From NCBI GenBank assembly GCA_003260075.1, contig QLIY01000211.1, forward strand, positions 131,257 to 195,256: a stretch of DNA of 64,000 nt, in the 5' to 3' direction. A program made the position numbers and the translations under genes. This document shows positions 53,201-63,524 of this stretch, piece after piece. The stretch is from Phallusia mammillata (Eukaryota > Chordata > Ascidiacea > Phlebobranchia > Ascidiidae). The notes below the pieces were generated by a model that was not told the origin of the DNA, searched no databases, and saw nothing but the letters and a program-made list of their open reading frames with translations. Within the stretch, counting starts at the first letter, position 1. The number at the start of each line of letters is the position of its first letter.

Positions 53201-55680
53201 ATATCGATAGGGGTATATAAATACAGTTCATGGGACAATTAGAAGTGCGTTTTTATTTGGTAGAAAATCCTGTAAACTAGCAGATGTCTTGTTTACCCCT
53301 TCTGCTATTTTGCTTATCTAATGGGGTGTTCAAAAATATTCTCCTTGTATTTTCAGAAAAACCAAAAAAATGTTTTTATTTTAAATCTATGAACGAAATC
53401 TGTTCGGTGTCATTGATTTTCATATTATGCATGCAATATTATGAAACAAATAAACCTTGTGGTCATAAAAAATAGGTTTTTGGCTTCATTCTTTAACTTA
53501 CAATGTGCTGTCACTGTAGTTTCTTACATTATTAATACATATTTTAGGTATCCCGATTACGTGTTCATCAGCGATCAAGCCATCTCGAAATCAGCTGGAC
53601 TGGACAGCCGTTATACGAAGGCCAGTCTACGTGGGGTCGTATTGGATATATTTTTCCTGTCCAAGTGCGACTATCTGGTCTGTACGTTTTCCTCACAGGT
53701 ATGACCATGTGTATAAAGTTACTATTAATTAGAAAACAGCGTACTTTTGTATCTTTTGCTTTGTTACATCTATTCAAAGTCATGAGAATGTGCTTTGTTG
53801 GAGTAAATTTTGGAAGAACTAGTATTTTGGCAATGTTCGTGTTGCAGAGGCGCGCAATAATATCATTAATGCTTTGCCAAGTCATGAATGGTGCAGCCCC
53901 TATATTGAGGCAACTGCCCGGCAATATTTCGGCAATCAAAATTGTCCTTGTCGCGAAAAGTCATTACACACCGACCCTGGGAAGTTGTTTCACTATTTTC
54001 GGTGTTTGCGTGCGTGTGCAACCAAGCATGTTATATGCAGCGGTAATTAAGTTGAATTGTCGAGACTCGATTGCAGTAGTAAGTCGGCAATTCAGTGTGG
54101 CTTGGTTTTAACATTGTTTCAATTGTGAACTTGCGTTTTAGTACAGAATACAATCAACTAAACAAGGATCCCTTTACGAGCTTTCAGAAATCAACCGTGC
54201 CAAAAAAAATTTAATGCTTGTAAAACTATGTTTTTTTTTTCACGACCTACTTGTTAATTTCTACGGTTACATGTACAAGTTTGTGAGAATAGTTTTTTTT
54301 CGTTTTTGTATTTACTCATGCAGCAGCTTAAGGTAAAATCGATTTCTCTTGGACTGTTGAACCCGTAGTTGATACGACCAATTTGTATGATGCGCCGCAG
54401 AAACTGGGCCTTGAATCTATACTGCCTTCGCGCATATAAGGCGCTGTTTTAAAATACTCAATAATATTAGGCTTGCTCGTTTAAAAAATCCAAAAAAACG
54501 CTAATTTTGAATACAAACTGCGTGTATACTTAACAAATATGTAACACATGTTAAATTTGTGAAAAAAATGGGATTAGTTCAGTTAGGACTGAAAGCAAAT
54601 CATAGCTTTTTAGCTTTTATAGGTTATTTATGCAAAACATGTAACTTTTTACCAGAGAGTGTTTTCGAGTTATAGCGTGCGAAACTCACATTACTAGAAG
54701 ATTGGAAACATTCTTGCCTCGTAAACCGGCTTCGTTTGCATTAATAGTTAATGCGTATTACAGCTAGAGCGCCTAGAGCATTGGTTCTTAACCTTTTTTC
54801 ATTGCTGCACCCCTTTCAAATCACCAACCAATTTTCGCACCCTCTGGGTTTTTGTATTTATATAGAATATACCTAACCATCCCCCCCCCCATGATTCAGC
54901 ATCCCCGCACCCCCTAGGAACTGTTCTCGCACCCCTTGAAGGTGCAGGCATCCCTGGTTAAGAACCCCTGGCCTAGAGACTGGATGTTACACAGTAACTT
55001 TACTACCAGAAGGATATTATGACTATACCACATTGCGATTCTGTTCCTAAGGGTTCAGTGTAGAATGTAGATACTTTGTTACTATATACATTTGTCCGTT
55101 AAACTTTGAAATAAAAGGTTTGTCAAATCACTGCACCCACCCAGCATCATACTTGTGCGAAATCATATAACTCCAAAGGTTGCCAACATAACTCTCAATG
55201 TAAAGTTAATTTTACCAACCATTGTTAGTTCGACTAGAAGAGAGCGTTTATAAATAGTTTAACGATCTGTTTTGACAACACAGTACCAAACATCCCAGGC
55301 ATCCAGTGTTAAAGCGAGAAACTCAACAAATTCTTGATGTTATTACACAGGTATGTCGGGTTGCATACGAACTGATGCAAACACTTCATCCCGATGCCTC
55401 ATCATTCTTCCACTCCCTAGATGACATTTACTACTACGGCGGGCAAACTGGCCACGAGCAAAGAGCCGTTTACCCTCATAACGCTCGGCCGGGGACCAAC
55501 GAGATAGACCTTAACGTGGGTGATATATTAGGAATAGCCGGCAATCATTGGGACGGCAACTCAAAGGGAACGAACCGGCGAACGGGGAAAGTCGGTCTTT
55601 ACCCTTCGCACAAGGTTGAAGAGATTATAAGGATTGTCAAATACCCGACATACCCCGAAGCAGATTCAGTGAAGAGTTAG
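44236..55680 (+). CDS. FUT8: FUT8, alpha-1,6-fucosyltransferase
   Basis: Ten coding exons: 44236-44324, 44402-44506, 44619-44740, 44935-45100, 45272-45380, 47254-47488, 51180-51426, 52978-53172, 53548-53698, 55351-55680 (TAG); 582 aa with consistent phases, against 575 in human. It transfers fucose from GDP-fucose to the innermost GlcNAc of N-glycans in the Golgi. Visible parts: short cytosolic tip and signal-anchor (residues about 5-24, [18 protein letters not shown]), coiled-coil stem (about 30-195), then the GT23 catalytic domain with [15 protein letters not shown], the donor-binding [14 protein letters not shown] (Arg pair about 362-363) and [22 protein letters not shown]-terminal SH3 domain follows (about 505-565, [28 protein letters not shown]), ending KYPTYPEAD as in vertebrates. 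All expected features are intact. Confidence 0.97.
45381..47253 (+). other. FUT8 intron 5
   Basis: No repeat or gene recognised. A 94-codon hydrophobic ORF at 46099-46383 has no splice or homology support. Confidence 0.6.
47489..51179 (+). other. FUT8 intron 6
   Basis: Longest FUT8 intron. Apart from the element at 47781-48529 I see no gene or repeat; short ORFs are not supported. Confidence 0.6.
47781..48529. mobile_element. TA-flanked inverted-repeat element in FUT8 intron 6
   Basis: Starts CCGTAATTTTCCATGTATAA and ends, read in reverse complement, CCGTAATTTTCCAAGTATAG; both ends are flanked by TA (47779-47780, 48530-48531), as for Tc1/mariner-type insertion. The motif 'gggtgcgtattatac' recurs inside at 47840, 48430 and 48484. 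749 bp, no transposase. Confidence 0.78.
51766..51902. mobile_element. Possible degraded hAT-like MITE
   Basis: CAGGGTGTCGC at the left and GTCACCCCCTG at the right are imperfect inverted ends; the flanks GTTCCCCA and GTTACCCT match at 6 of 8. Weak, in a FUT8 intron. Confidence 0.35.
52613..52781. mobile_element. Pogo/Tigger-like MITE in FUT8 intron 7
   Basis: Left end CAGTAAACCTCTGTTAACCC and right end GGATTAACCGAGGTTTACT are inverted copies. The CAGTAAACCTCGGTTAA type of terminus is known from pogo/Tigger elements. No clear TA duplication was seen. Confidence 0.6.
54779..54970. mobile_element. Non-autonomous hAT-like element
   Basis: Left end CATTGGTTCTTAACC, right end GGTTAAGAACCCCTG, perfect 8-bp duplication GCCTAGAG (54771-54778, 54971-54978). 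192 bp in FUT8 intron 9, with a run of 9-10 C inside. Confidence 0.9.
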
Positions 55681-58600
55681 CGACTGGGTTGATGTACTTC
55701 CTCACATATCCGGCAGCGTGCCAAGGGTGAACGCGCCTTGCGTGCAACGCAAGTAAAGGTGCGGGTGGTTGTTCCCAGGTGGTCAACTATTATCCAGTAT
55801 GTCTAATTCAACTATAACACAGACATGCCTTTAACAGTGGTAAAACTCAATTTAAAGCCTTGCGATATGTTTGTAGAGTAATAATGATTTGAAAATGTGG
55901 TGTAGCTGGACTTTCCCGTGTTTTAACAAAACAAAAAGTAGTAAACCATTTGGGAACGTGGAATTTTTGAATTCATGCGCTTTAGCGCCACCTGTCGCCC
56001 ATTGTGCCTAGTTATAAGTTGCCGTGAAGTCTGCGCCCGAATTTCTTCAATTGTATGATCGATTTTATTTTATCGAATTTCTTCATTTTTGAAGTAGCGT
56101 TTTTATTCGTAGATTAGCGCGTGTAGATTTGTTTTTTCGCTTGTTTTTCCATGTGCAGTTTTAGTAACCTATCTTCAAAATGGTTTTAGGAGATTCTTCA
56201 CTTAGCGTTGCAGCGAATTCGGGGGGTTCCCCTCACGGCTGCGCGCAAATTTCTTCAGATAATCATTGTCTCATGAGTTTTGTTACGTTTTTAGTTTAAA
56301 ATGTGTTGATAATAATCAGGAGCAATATCGTGCAGTGCGCAAGGTTGCATATTATTACAGAGTAAAACCTCTTTTTTGACCAATTTATTGATTGTTTTTC
56401 GTTTTTGTTGATTTTACTTTAAATCGTGATTGTTCCTGTTTCGTTCCCGATCTCAACGCTTCAATGGTTGGAAAACCACTTTTCTTCATATTTTGTATTT
56501 TCTCATATGTATGTTTATGCTTCATACTAATCCCGTATGCAAACGAATTTATTATTTTGCTGTAGCATTATTCTTTTACTGTGTTTTTATTTCAATGCTT
56601 TTATCGCTGTAGACCCCAAACTAGCACCTAAACAATTACAAATTAAGATATAGTTAGACTTTGACGTCGTAATCTAAAATCGATACAGTGGCTCATTTGA
56701 TTGTATAAATAAGCTTACGATGTAGAATATAGTGAATAAGATAAATAATGCTTTTTAACGTTAGAAATTAAATACTAGAGTTCTTTACCTTGGTGCTTTG
56801 CTGCACAAAAGGATCCACTTTAAAACACAAACAATTTATGAAGCAAAGAATAATTTGTAAAACTGACTTTTTCAAATCATTTGTGCAGCCTTCATTTTAT
56901 CACAACCTGGATTTTGAAATTTTGCGAATGCCAACCTTAAAAATTTTACCGTTTTTCGTCATTTCGTTGTTTCTTTCTGTGAAATGTTTGGTTGAACTTA
57001 GTCCCTTTCTACCCCACCGTTGAAAACAACCTAGGTTGAATCCATATGAGCAGCCTTTGTTTCTTACTTAAATTTAGTTGAGCGATAACAGATTTTGCAT
57101 CGTCAATATTTCTCTGGTACGCATATGATTAGAGTAAGATCATTTCTGGAATAATATACAATTTTCTGATACGTCTCACGGTTAACAACTAAACCTCCAA
57201 TACTAAATATTGTTTTCTAATCATAGAAATCAATGTGAGTTCGCTCTTTCACCGGTTTTCCACTCGCAACTTGTGTTCAAACGTTTGCTAATTTCATTTT
57301 GCCAAATTCCCAAATCTAGTTGGGTGAAATGTGTGAAAAAAATGCGTTTTCTATATAGTTATACGTAGAAATTCCCTCTATAACACAAGCCAGGCTCCTA
57401 ATTCATAGCACTTTGTCTTACATATCATTGTAAGAGTATGAACCTTTTCGCAATCGAGGTTATTGAAGCATTATCTTATTCGTGTTATCATTGTGCAGCA
57501 GCTGTGTTTGTTTTCAAAATGGAAGGGAAGACATTTCAAATACCTCAAATATTCGAGTGCACTCCAAACCGATACGAGCAGAGCTGCGAGCTCTCTGCTG
57601 CCGTTTGGCGGACTTTGCTGTACGCAAAAGCTTTTGTGCCCTTGAATTTGCTTTGCGTTATATACAGTCCTTAATAAAGAGACATGATTTCAACCAAGAA
57701 ACTCTGCTATTATTGCCCATCAGGATAACTTTCAAACAGGTTTAAATCGGAATCAAAAATCGACGATTTCGCCAGATTTAAAAAAAAAACATATAGCCTT
57801 TGCGAAATGCGAAAACTCACCGGAAACCGGATTTTTCTTCGATATTTTTAGCCCCCAAAATTTGAAAATTGGGTCAGAATTTCTGGTTTTCGATCCCGGT
57901 TTAAACCGTTTTGGACATTCGGTAAGCGACTAAAACCGGCCAGAACCAGTTTGAAACAGAAATATTCCGTCGAAAACCCGGCAAAAACCGGATTTTTCTT
58001 CGATTTTTTTACCCCCAAAATCAAAACAAACCGGAAAGGCCTTAGTTTTTTCGAAAATCAGGTCGAAATTTATGGTTTCGATTCCGGTTTAAACCTAAAT
58101 TCACTTCCTGTATAAAACGGAGTTAATATAATATCACAAAAAAATAGTTTCTGTGCTTAAATATTTTATGCAATTGATATGTCGCAGAAGAGATAGCTAG
58201 CAGTTTTTGAGTGGTTGTAAACCAATTGTAGATCGCAGTAAATATGTTCCGAGTTCGAACTGACATTGCTCACAACCATAAATTTTCAGGAAATCCCCCT
58301 AGTGTTAATATTGATTGACGTTTCCCCAGCAGTTATTGCACAACGAAAATTCCCAATCCATTATATTGGTCGTTTAATTTGAACGTGTGTGGTAATAATA
58401 GAACATTGAAGTAAAATTGCTGCAAATTTTTTTTCTTTATAACACTCACTTTCGTACGATGGCCATTTTGGCCACAGTCTTGAAACGAAGAAAACAGACT
58501 GCCGCACAAAAACACATTAGCTGAAAATCTGATAATAAAAAGTGATAATGGCAATATTTAATGTACTTTATACATACATTCTATTTTAGAAATTTCTGGT

Positions 58601-58740
58601 GGATAAAGCGAAATATACGTTATGAAAATCATTAATTTGTGATATATTCCACAACTATATTAGTATTGAAAACGGTCGTTATAAATATATAGTGTAATTA
58701 GTTTAAGTTTAAATGTACTCTATCATCGAGTGCGGCAAAA
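55681..58740 (+). other. FUT8 3' flank
   Basis: No gene recognised. AATAAA at 57673-57678 is a possible distant poly(A) signal. About 57800-58080 holds repeated Phe-like 'aaccggatttttcttcgat' motifs (two copies about 165 bases apart). Remaining sequence is AT-rich without clear features. Confidence 0.5.
57823..58080. repeat. Short direct repeats 'accggatttttcttcgat'
   Basis: The motif ACCGGATTTTTCTTCGAT followed by a CCCCCAAAAT block occurs near 57823 and again near 57988, with further 'aaaccgg' and 'ggtttaaacc' pieces between. Class not recognised. Confidence 0.5.
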
Positions 58741-58746
58741 AAAGTT

Positions 58747-58971
58747 TTGAGTAAAAAGATTAATAATAAACGAGAAGTGAAACAAAGAAAACCAAATAGG
58801 ACAAAACAAGGTTCTGGGAGGGTCCCTAAACTTAAACCGTGTTTTTATAATAACAAATATTCCAGTAACAACGACAATCCTTTAGCTTGGCTTCCTCCAT
58901 CCCCTCCAGCAACTCGTGCTTTTAACGCCGCAAATCAGCTGTTTGCCTTGTATGTCAACCTCGGCGCCTCT
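58747..58971 (+). CDS. Orphan candidate exon ending in a strong donor
   Basis: An open frame without ATG runs through RKPNRTKQGSGRVPKLKPCF and NPLAWLPPSPPATRAFNAAN to LFALYVNLGAS and then GT-AAGT at 58972. A basic start, a Pro-rich middle and a consensus donor look like a coding exon. I find neither the start nor a following exon before the receptor gene, so this may be chance or a remnant. Family not recognised. Confidence 0.3.
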
Positions 58972-60043
58972 GTAAGTCAGCTTTGGAGTCACAACTTTTT
59001 CTGCCTGTGGAGTTTTCGGGCAACGATTACTGAATCACTTTACTGCGCGTTTTGACCGAAAAATCGCCCCTTAGGGACGACACAACTCTTGGTTTACAAA
59101 CAATGGAAAGAAGTGACAACAGAATCAAACACTGAGTTGTGTCAGGTGATGTCACATAAACATAATAAAGACGGAATTGATTCGTGTGGTGCACTTCAAA
59201 TCTGTTTTAGCAATTGTCGTTGTTTATAGCTCAGTAAAATGTATTTACCACAACAGTTCTTCCCAACCTTTAACAGCTCGAGGTCATAAAAGAACTAAGA
59301 AATGAAAAGTATTGAACTTTATTTTTAATAACTTACACTTTCTCTGGCACATTGTATTCACGTTCGCGCATCAGACTCTGTTTTCATTCCTTCCCCTGTC
59401 GTTGCCTTCGGCAAGCATTGCAGCTACAATTTCTGGTGTTCATTACCAACCAAGAGATGCCGTTAGGGCGAAACTAATTAACCCCGGTCAACGACGATCA
59501 CGTTGTCTTTTGGGACCGCGGTCGGGGATGGCCAGGTGCTAATCTATCCCACGTGATTTAAAACACTTCATACACACAAACAGTCAGACAACTTTAAAGG
59601 GCATTTTTTCGTAATAATAAACGTTATGCTTGTTACGTTTGCGCGAAGTTCCAATCTACAAGTTTTACAAAAAACTAGTCAACATTTCCGTCAATTACTT
59701 CAATTCATTCGAACAAACGGCCATTGGGGTTTTAGTGTCACAACTGTTTGTACGTTCCACTTTGCCTAATACTTTGGAAGCATGTCAATTTGTTGTCGGT
59801 TTTTACACAGGTTGTAGGCAACCATTCAATCCTGAACAGAATGTGACATTACGAGAGTTCAAACTTCTAAATTGGTTCTAAAAACCCAATCCCGAATAGT
59901 CTGGCTCGCCATACAATGCTAAACTTTACTGCACCAAACTCTGCCGAGGTGTGCTTTACTGCATTGTATGATTGTTTTGAATAATGTTATTCTCCAAATT
60001 GAACAACGCGCACCCCCATAAATGTAAACACCTGCCTCTAATC
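58972..60043. other. Intergenic, nothing recognised
   Basis: AT-rich sequence with a few 70-80-codon ORFs lacking splice, composition or homology support. Confidence 0.5.
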
Positions 60044-60614
60044 CAGGGGCGGGCAACATACGGCCCGCGGGCCGGATCCGGCCCGCGACGGGATTTTGAG
60101 CGGCCCGCAGACAGTTTCAGGTCTTACATGATAATGTGGCCCGCGACCACAGTCTGCCGCCATCCCCCACTACTTGCTTACTGCGTCAAATTATAGTTAT
60201 AAATGTAACGGACAGTAACGCTCCCCAATAGCAAAAAACCTTCCCGCCGTTGTTACCATTGCACCATACGTCCATTGTTACGACATAACTGCCAACCAAG
60301 TGTGTGGCCTGCTTTCACGGTTTCTTTTGTTTCCACACGTGTAGCCTAGTTAGTGTTTCAGCAGTATCTAAGTTTGTGGTGTATGCATTAAATTTGCTGT
60401 GGTGAATAATTTTATGTGGTATCAGTTAGATTGTTTGGACTGTATTGTATTTGTGATGTTCTTGAATGTATTTGTTTTAATTTAGGTGGTCAAAAATCCG
60501 TTTTAAATCACTGGTTAAATACGCGATTAATGTGTATCGATTCAGGAATCCGGCCCGCCAAGTACTTCATTTTCCCATATTAGGCCCGCCGACTGGAGAA
60601 GTTGCCCGCCCCTG
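60044..60614. mobile_element. Non-autonomous hAT-like element, family shared with 3217-3776
   Basis: Termini CAGGGGCGGGCAAC and GTTGCCCGCCCCTG, perfect 8-bp duplication CTCTAATC (60036-60043, 60615-60622). Closely similar along its length to the element at 3217-3776 on the same orientation. Confidence 0.93.
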
Positions 60615-60861
60615 CTCTAATCCCATGATTTCTTTAAAAAAATTGGGATTTCCCAGTTGCCAAAGGTAAGTGCCAGTTTCCAGCAGACACATTGTAACAA
60701 AATTTTGCAAAAACAAAAACAAAACATGTATTTGACCCCCAGTTTTACACAAAATAGCAAAAAGGATCAAAGTATCACGTATTTGCGAAATATTCGCAAG
60801 CAACTAAAACAGAAAATTATAATAAATATGTACATGTCGCACAAGAGGTGGTTTGTGCGGT

Positions 60862-62916
60862 TTAGCCGGTTGGCTTGTCCATCGCGGCAACAGCCACAAC
60901 TGCCACGTTAACTTGTCGGTTGTCATGTGGCTGTTGACGTCGTCTAACGTCACGTAAACGCTTCCGAACTCGTTCGTACAGCATTTTCGGGGCGTTGGAG
61001 TAGATGAGAGGGTTGAGATAGCTGTTGATGGGAAGCAGGATTATTGCTGACACTGCATAAATCACTGGAGGTACAGTTGTTCCACCGAAGTTCAGGAAAG
61101 CCATGATTGAGATTGGTACCCAGCAGAAGAAATCAGTAAAGACCAGCCGGATGATTTTCTTTTGCATTTCTGCAACAAACACTAGATGTTAGGAGTCANT
61201 CGTCTAACGTCACGTAAACGCTTCCGAACTCGTTCGTACAGCATTTTCGGGGCGTTGGAGTAGATGAGAGGGTTGAGATAGCTGTTGATGGGAAGCAGGA
61301 TTATTGCTGACACTGCATAAATCACTGGAGGTACAGTTGTTCCACCGAAGTTCAGGAAAGCCATGATTGAGATTGGCACCCAGCAGAAGAAATCAGTAAA
61401 GACCAGCCGGATGATTTTCTTTTGCATTTCTGCAACAAAAATCTAGATGTTAGGAGTCATATTTAAGTTGCGCTTATCGGATTTACCTTGGTTCTGTTTT
61501 TCAGCTCTCGCATTTCTGGCCCTCTCATTCACTTGCCTGCCACTGGCAGTCGACCTCTTGTAAATCCAAACGTACGCCACTCCAACAAACAAAAAAGCCA
61601 CAAAGTTACAAAGTTTAGAGTGATGATGCCAAGTGAAAATGGCCAAGCCTTGTCGGTCGGTGTCACGTAAAGTTTACTGATGCAAACACTGTTGGTGCTG
61701 TAGTACCTGAGAAAAACATTCAGTTACTTCAACTAATATACGAATCCCATTTGCTTGTAACTGCATACCCTAAATATCCTGTAATGTCAAACAGTTGAGT
61801 GTAGTTATACTCTTTAAGAGTATCCACAAAATCCGCCCGAGAATAAATCTTTTGTACCCTTAGAAGTGCGCCATCGAGTGTCTGAGAATCGTTATTGGTA
61901 AATTTTTGTCGAAACTTTACAAACCGTTTCATGAAAGTGTCGATGCCTGCAAGAAAACGCACGATGGATAAAAACAATTAAATATACACATGTGTTACAA
62001 TTGCTCACTTGAAAAGTCAACGACATGACTCTTGAAGAACGGGTTTTCTTTCATCCACGCTTTGGTTTCAAACAAATGTTGAAATTGAGACGTGAGAGGA
62101 ATAAAAGCTAGTGTGAATAAAATTGTCCAAGACAAAATGACGACAAGGATAATAATCTTCAGTTTGTGGAAATACGGCGCGTCAAACGGCTGCAAAACAT
62201 GAGTTGCTTGCTGCAAACAGCACACAAACATTAAAAAATACCTACGTTTTTTACAGCGTAAAGTCGAAAAGTTGTCAGCAAGACCATTGTAATTATTGAT
62301 GTTTCGCTAGAAAGCAAAACCAAAATGCCCATTGAATTGCACGCCAGGCTTGATCTCCAAACAAGGTCGTTTGCACAGTAGTCTCCAGAATATAGAACAC
62401 CAGCAACGCCTAGCATGAGCAGATACACTCTCATGAGCAAGTCGGAAATCGATAGATTCAAGACAAGAAGATGGTTGGTTTGAAATGAGGCTGGTTGTGA
62501 TTCTGTCGTCAACAACAGTTTCATCTCAGTAACCATGACGACCTGAAATGGGAAACAAATGCTAATTGCAAAACCACTTAGTTTGTCGGAACTTAGAAAT
62601 GCGTGTTTTGTTTCAGCCAAGCATTACAAATATACCAGGTTTCCAAAGATTGCGAGGAACGCCATTATCCACACAACAGTTCGTAACACCGGGTTAGCGA
62701 TCAGCTCGTATCGCGAGGAGAAAACGTTTTCATTTGCTCTGCTTGACTTCGTTGGGCATTCGTCGCTCCAATCAGAACAGTCACCAAATCCATTAAATTT
62801 CTGCTGGTGACATATTCTGTTAAAACTGCCATCAAAAGAAAATTACATACATCAATTAAAAACCTTTTTCTTCTTCACAAACAAAGGTTGATTGTTTTCG
62901 CAATAGAACCTCCCGT

Positions 62917-62980
<64 letters not shown>

Positions 62981-63476
62981 CTAATGGAAACCTAAACACA
63001 TTAACCTATAAGACGAATACATATATGTATTATATGTACATATATGTATATATGTAAGGCGTATAGGCCTATCTTACTATAACAGACAGAGTAGAGGTTG
63101 TTATTATAATCCACAGATGCTAACATACCTTAGCTCCACTTAACGCGGAACAATTGACCCTTCCTTGTTTTGTGCAGGTTTCCGAATATTCGTCACTTCC
63201 ATCTTTGCAGTCAATAAAACCGTTGCAAATTTTTGTACGAAACTTTCCAGAGATTTCGGTCACAGTTTCGTCACTTCCGTCTTTGCAATCAACAATGCCA
63301 TCGCAAACTTTGGATTGAGGAATGTTGAGACGATCGTTTGTTGTTGGGCAATGTTTACGATGCGCGCAGAGACGAGGATCCTCATCGTGGTTGAAGCTTC
63401 GTTGATCAACGTTGACAATTTCACCCCGACAATCTTGTCTTCCGTCACAAAACAGTTCGATGTTTATAGGTATCAA
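60862..63476 (-). CDS. LDLa-repeat LGR/relaxin-receptor-like GPCR (3' part; frame break and duplicated exon)
   Basis: Minus-strand exons (plus coordinates): 63129-63476 (LDLa repeats: CDGIVDCKDGSDE, CNGFIDCKDGSDE), about 62636-62816 (last LDLa piece GDCSDWSDEC plus TM1 LRTVVWIMAFLAIFGNL), 62246-62542 (TM2-TM3, NLSISDLLMRVYLL, LLSSETS), 62009-62189 (TM4), 61769-61946 (long ECL2), 61487-61706 (YYSTNSVC, TM5), 60862-61169 (TM6-TM7, FFCWVP, NPLIY, stop). TM1-TM3, the YYSTNSVC segment and TM5 are those of LGR/RXFP-type rhodopsin-family receptors. No leucine-rich repeats stand between LDLa and TM1. The gene continues past the right edge. The TM5 exon carries an 8-bp duplication that shifts frame. 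The junction between the first two exons listed has no phase-compatible simple solution; a missing exon near the poly(G) tract is possible. Confidence 0.8.
61199..61459 (-). repeat. Second copy of the TM6-TM7 exon beside an N (probable assembly duplicate)
   Basis: After the single N at 61199, bases 61200-61459 repeat 60940-61198 almost exactly (one substitution, attggtacc/attggcacc, and a small difference at acaaacactag/acaaaaatctag). The copy has the acceptor and exon start (61429) but is cut off at the N, so it encodes TM6-TM7 without the tail. Two haplotypes or two unmerged contig ends are the simplest explanation. Confidence 0.85.
62918..62980. repeat. Poly(G) tract, 63 bases
   Basis: 63 uninterrupted G in the receptor intron between the LDLa exon and the TM1 exon, next to AT-rich 'atatatgtat' repeats (63018-63055). 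Confidence 0.95.
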
Positions 63477-63524
63477 CTAAACGACAAAGACAAAGATTAA
63501 ATTGATTGCTGGTAATTCAATCGT

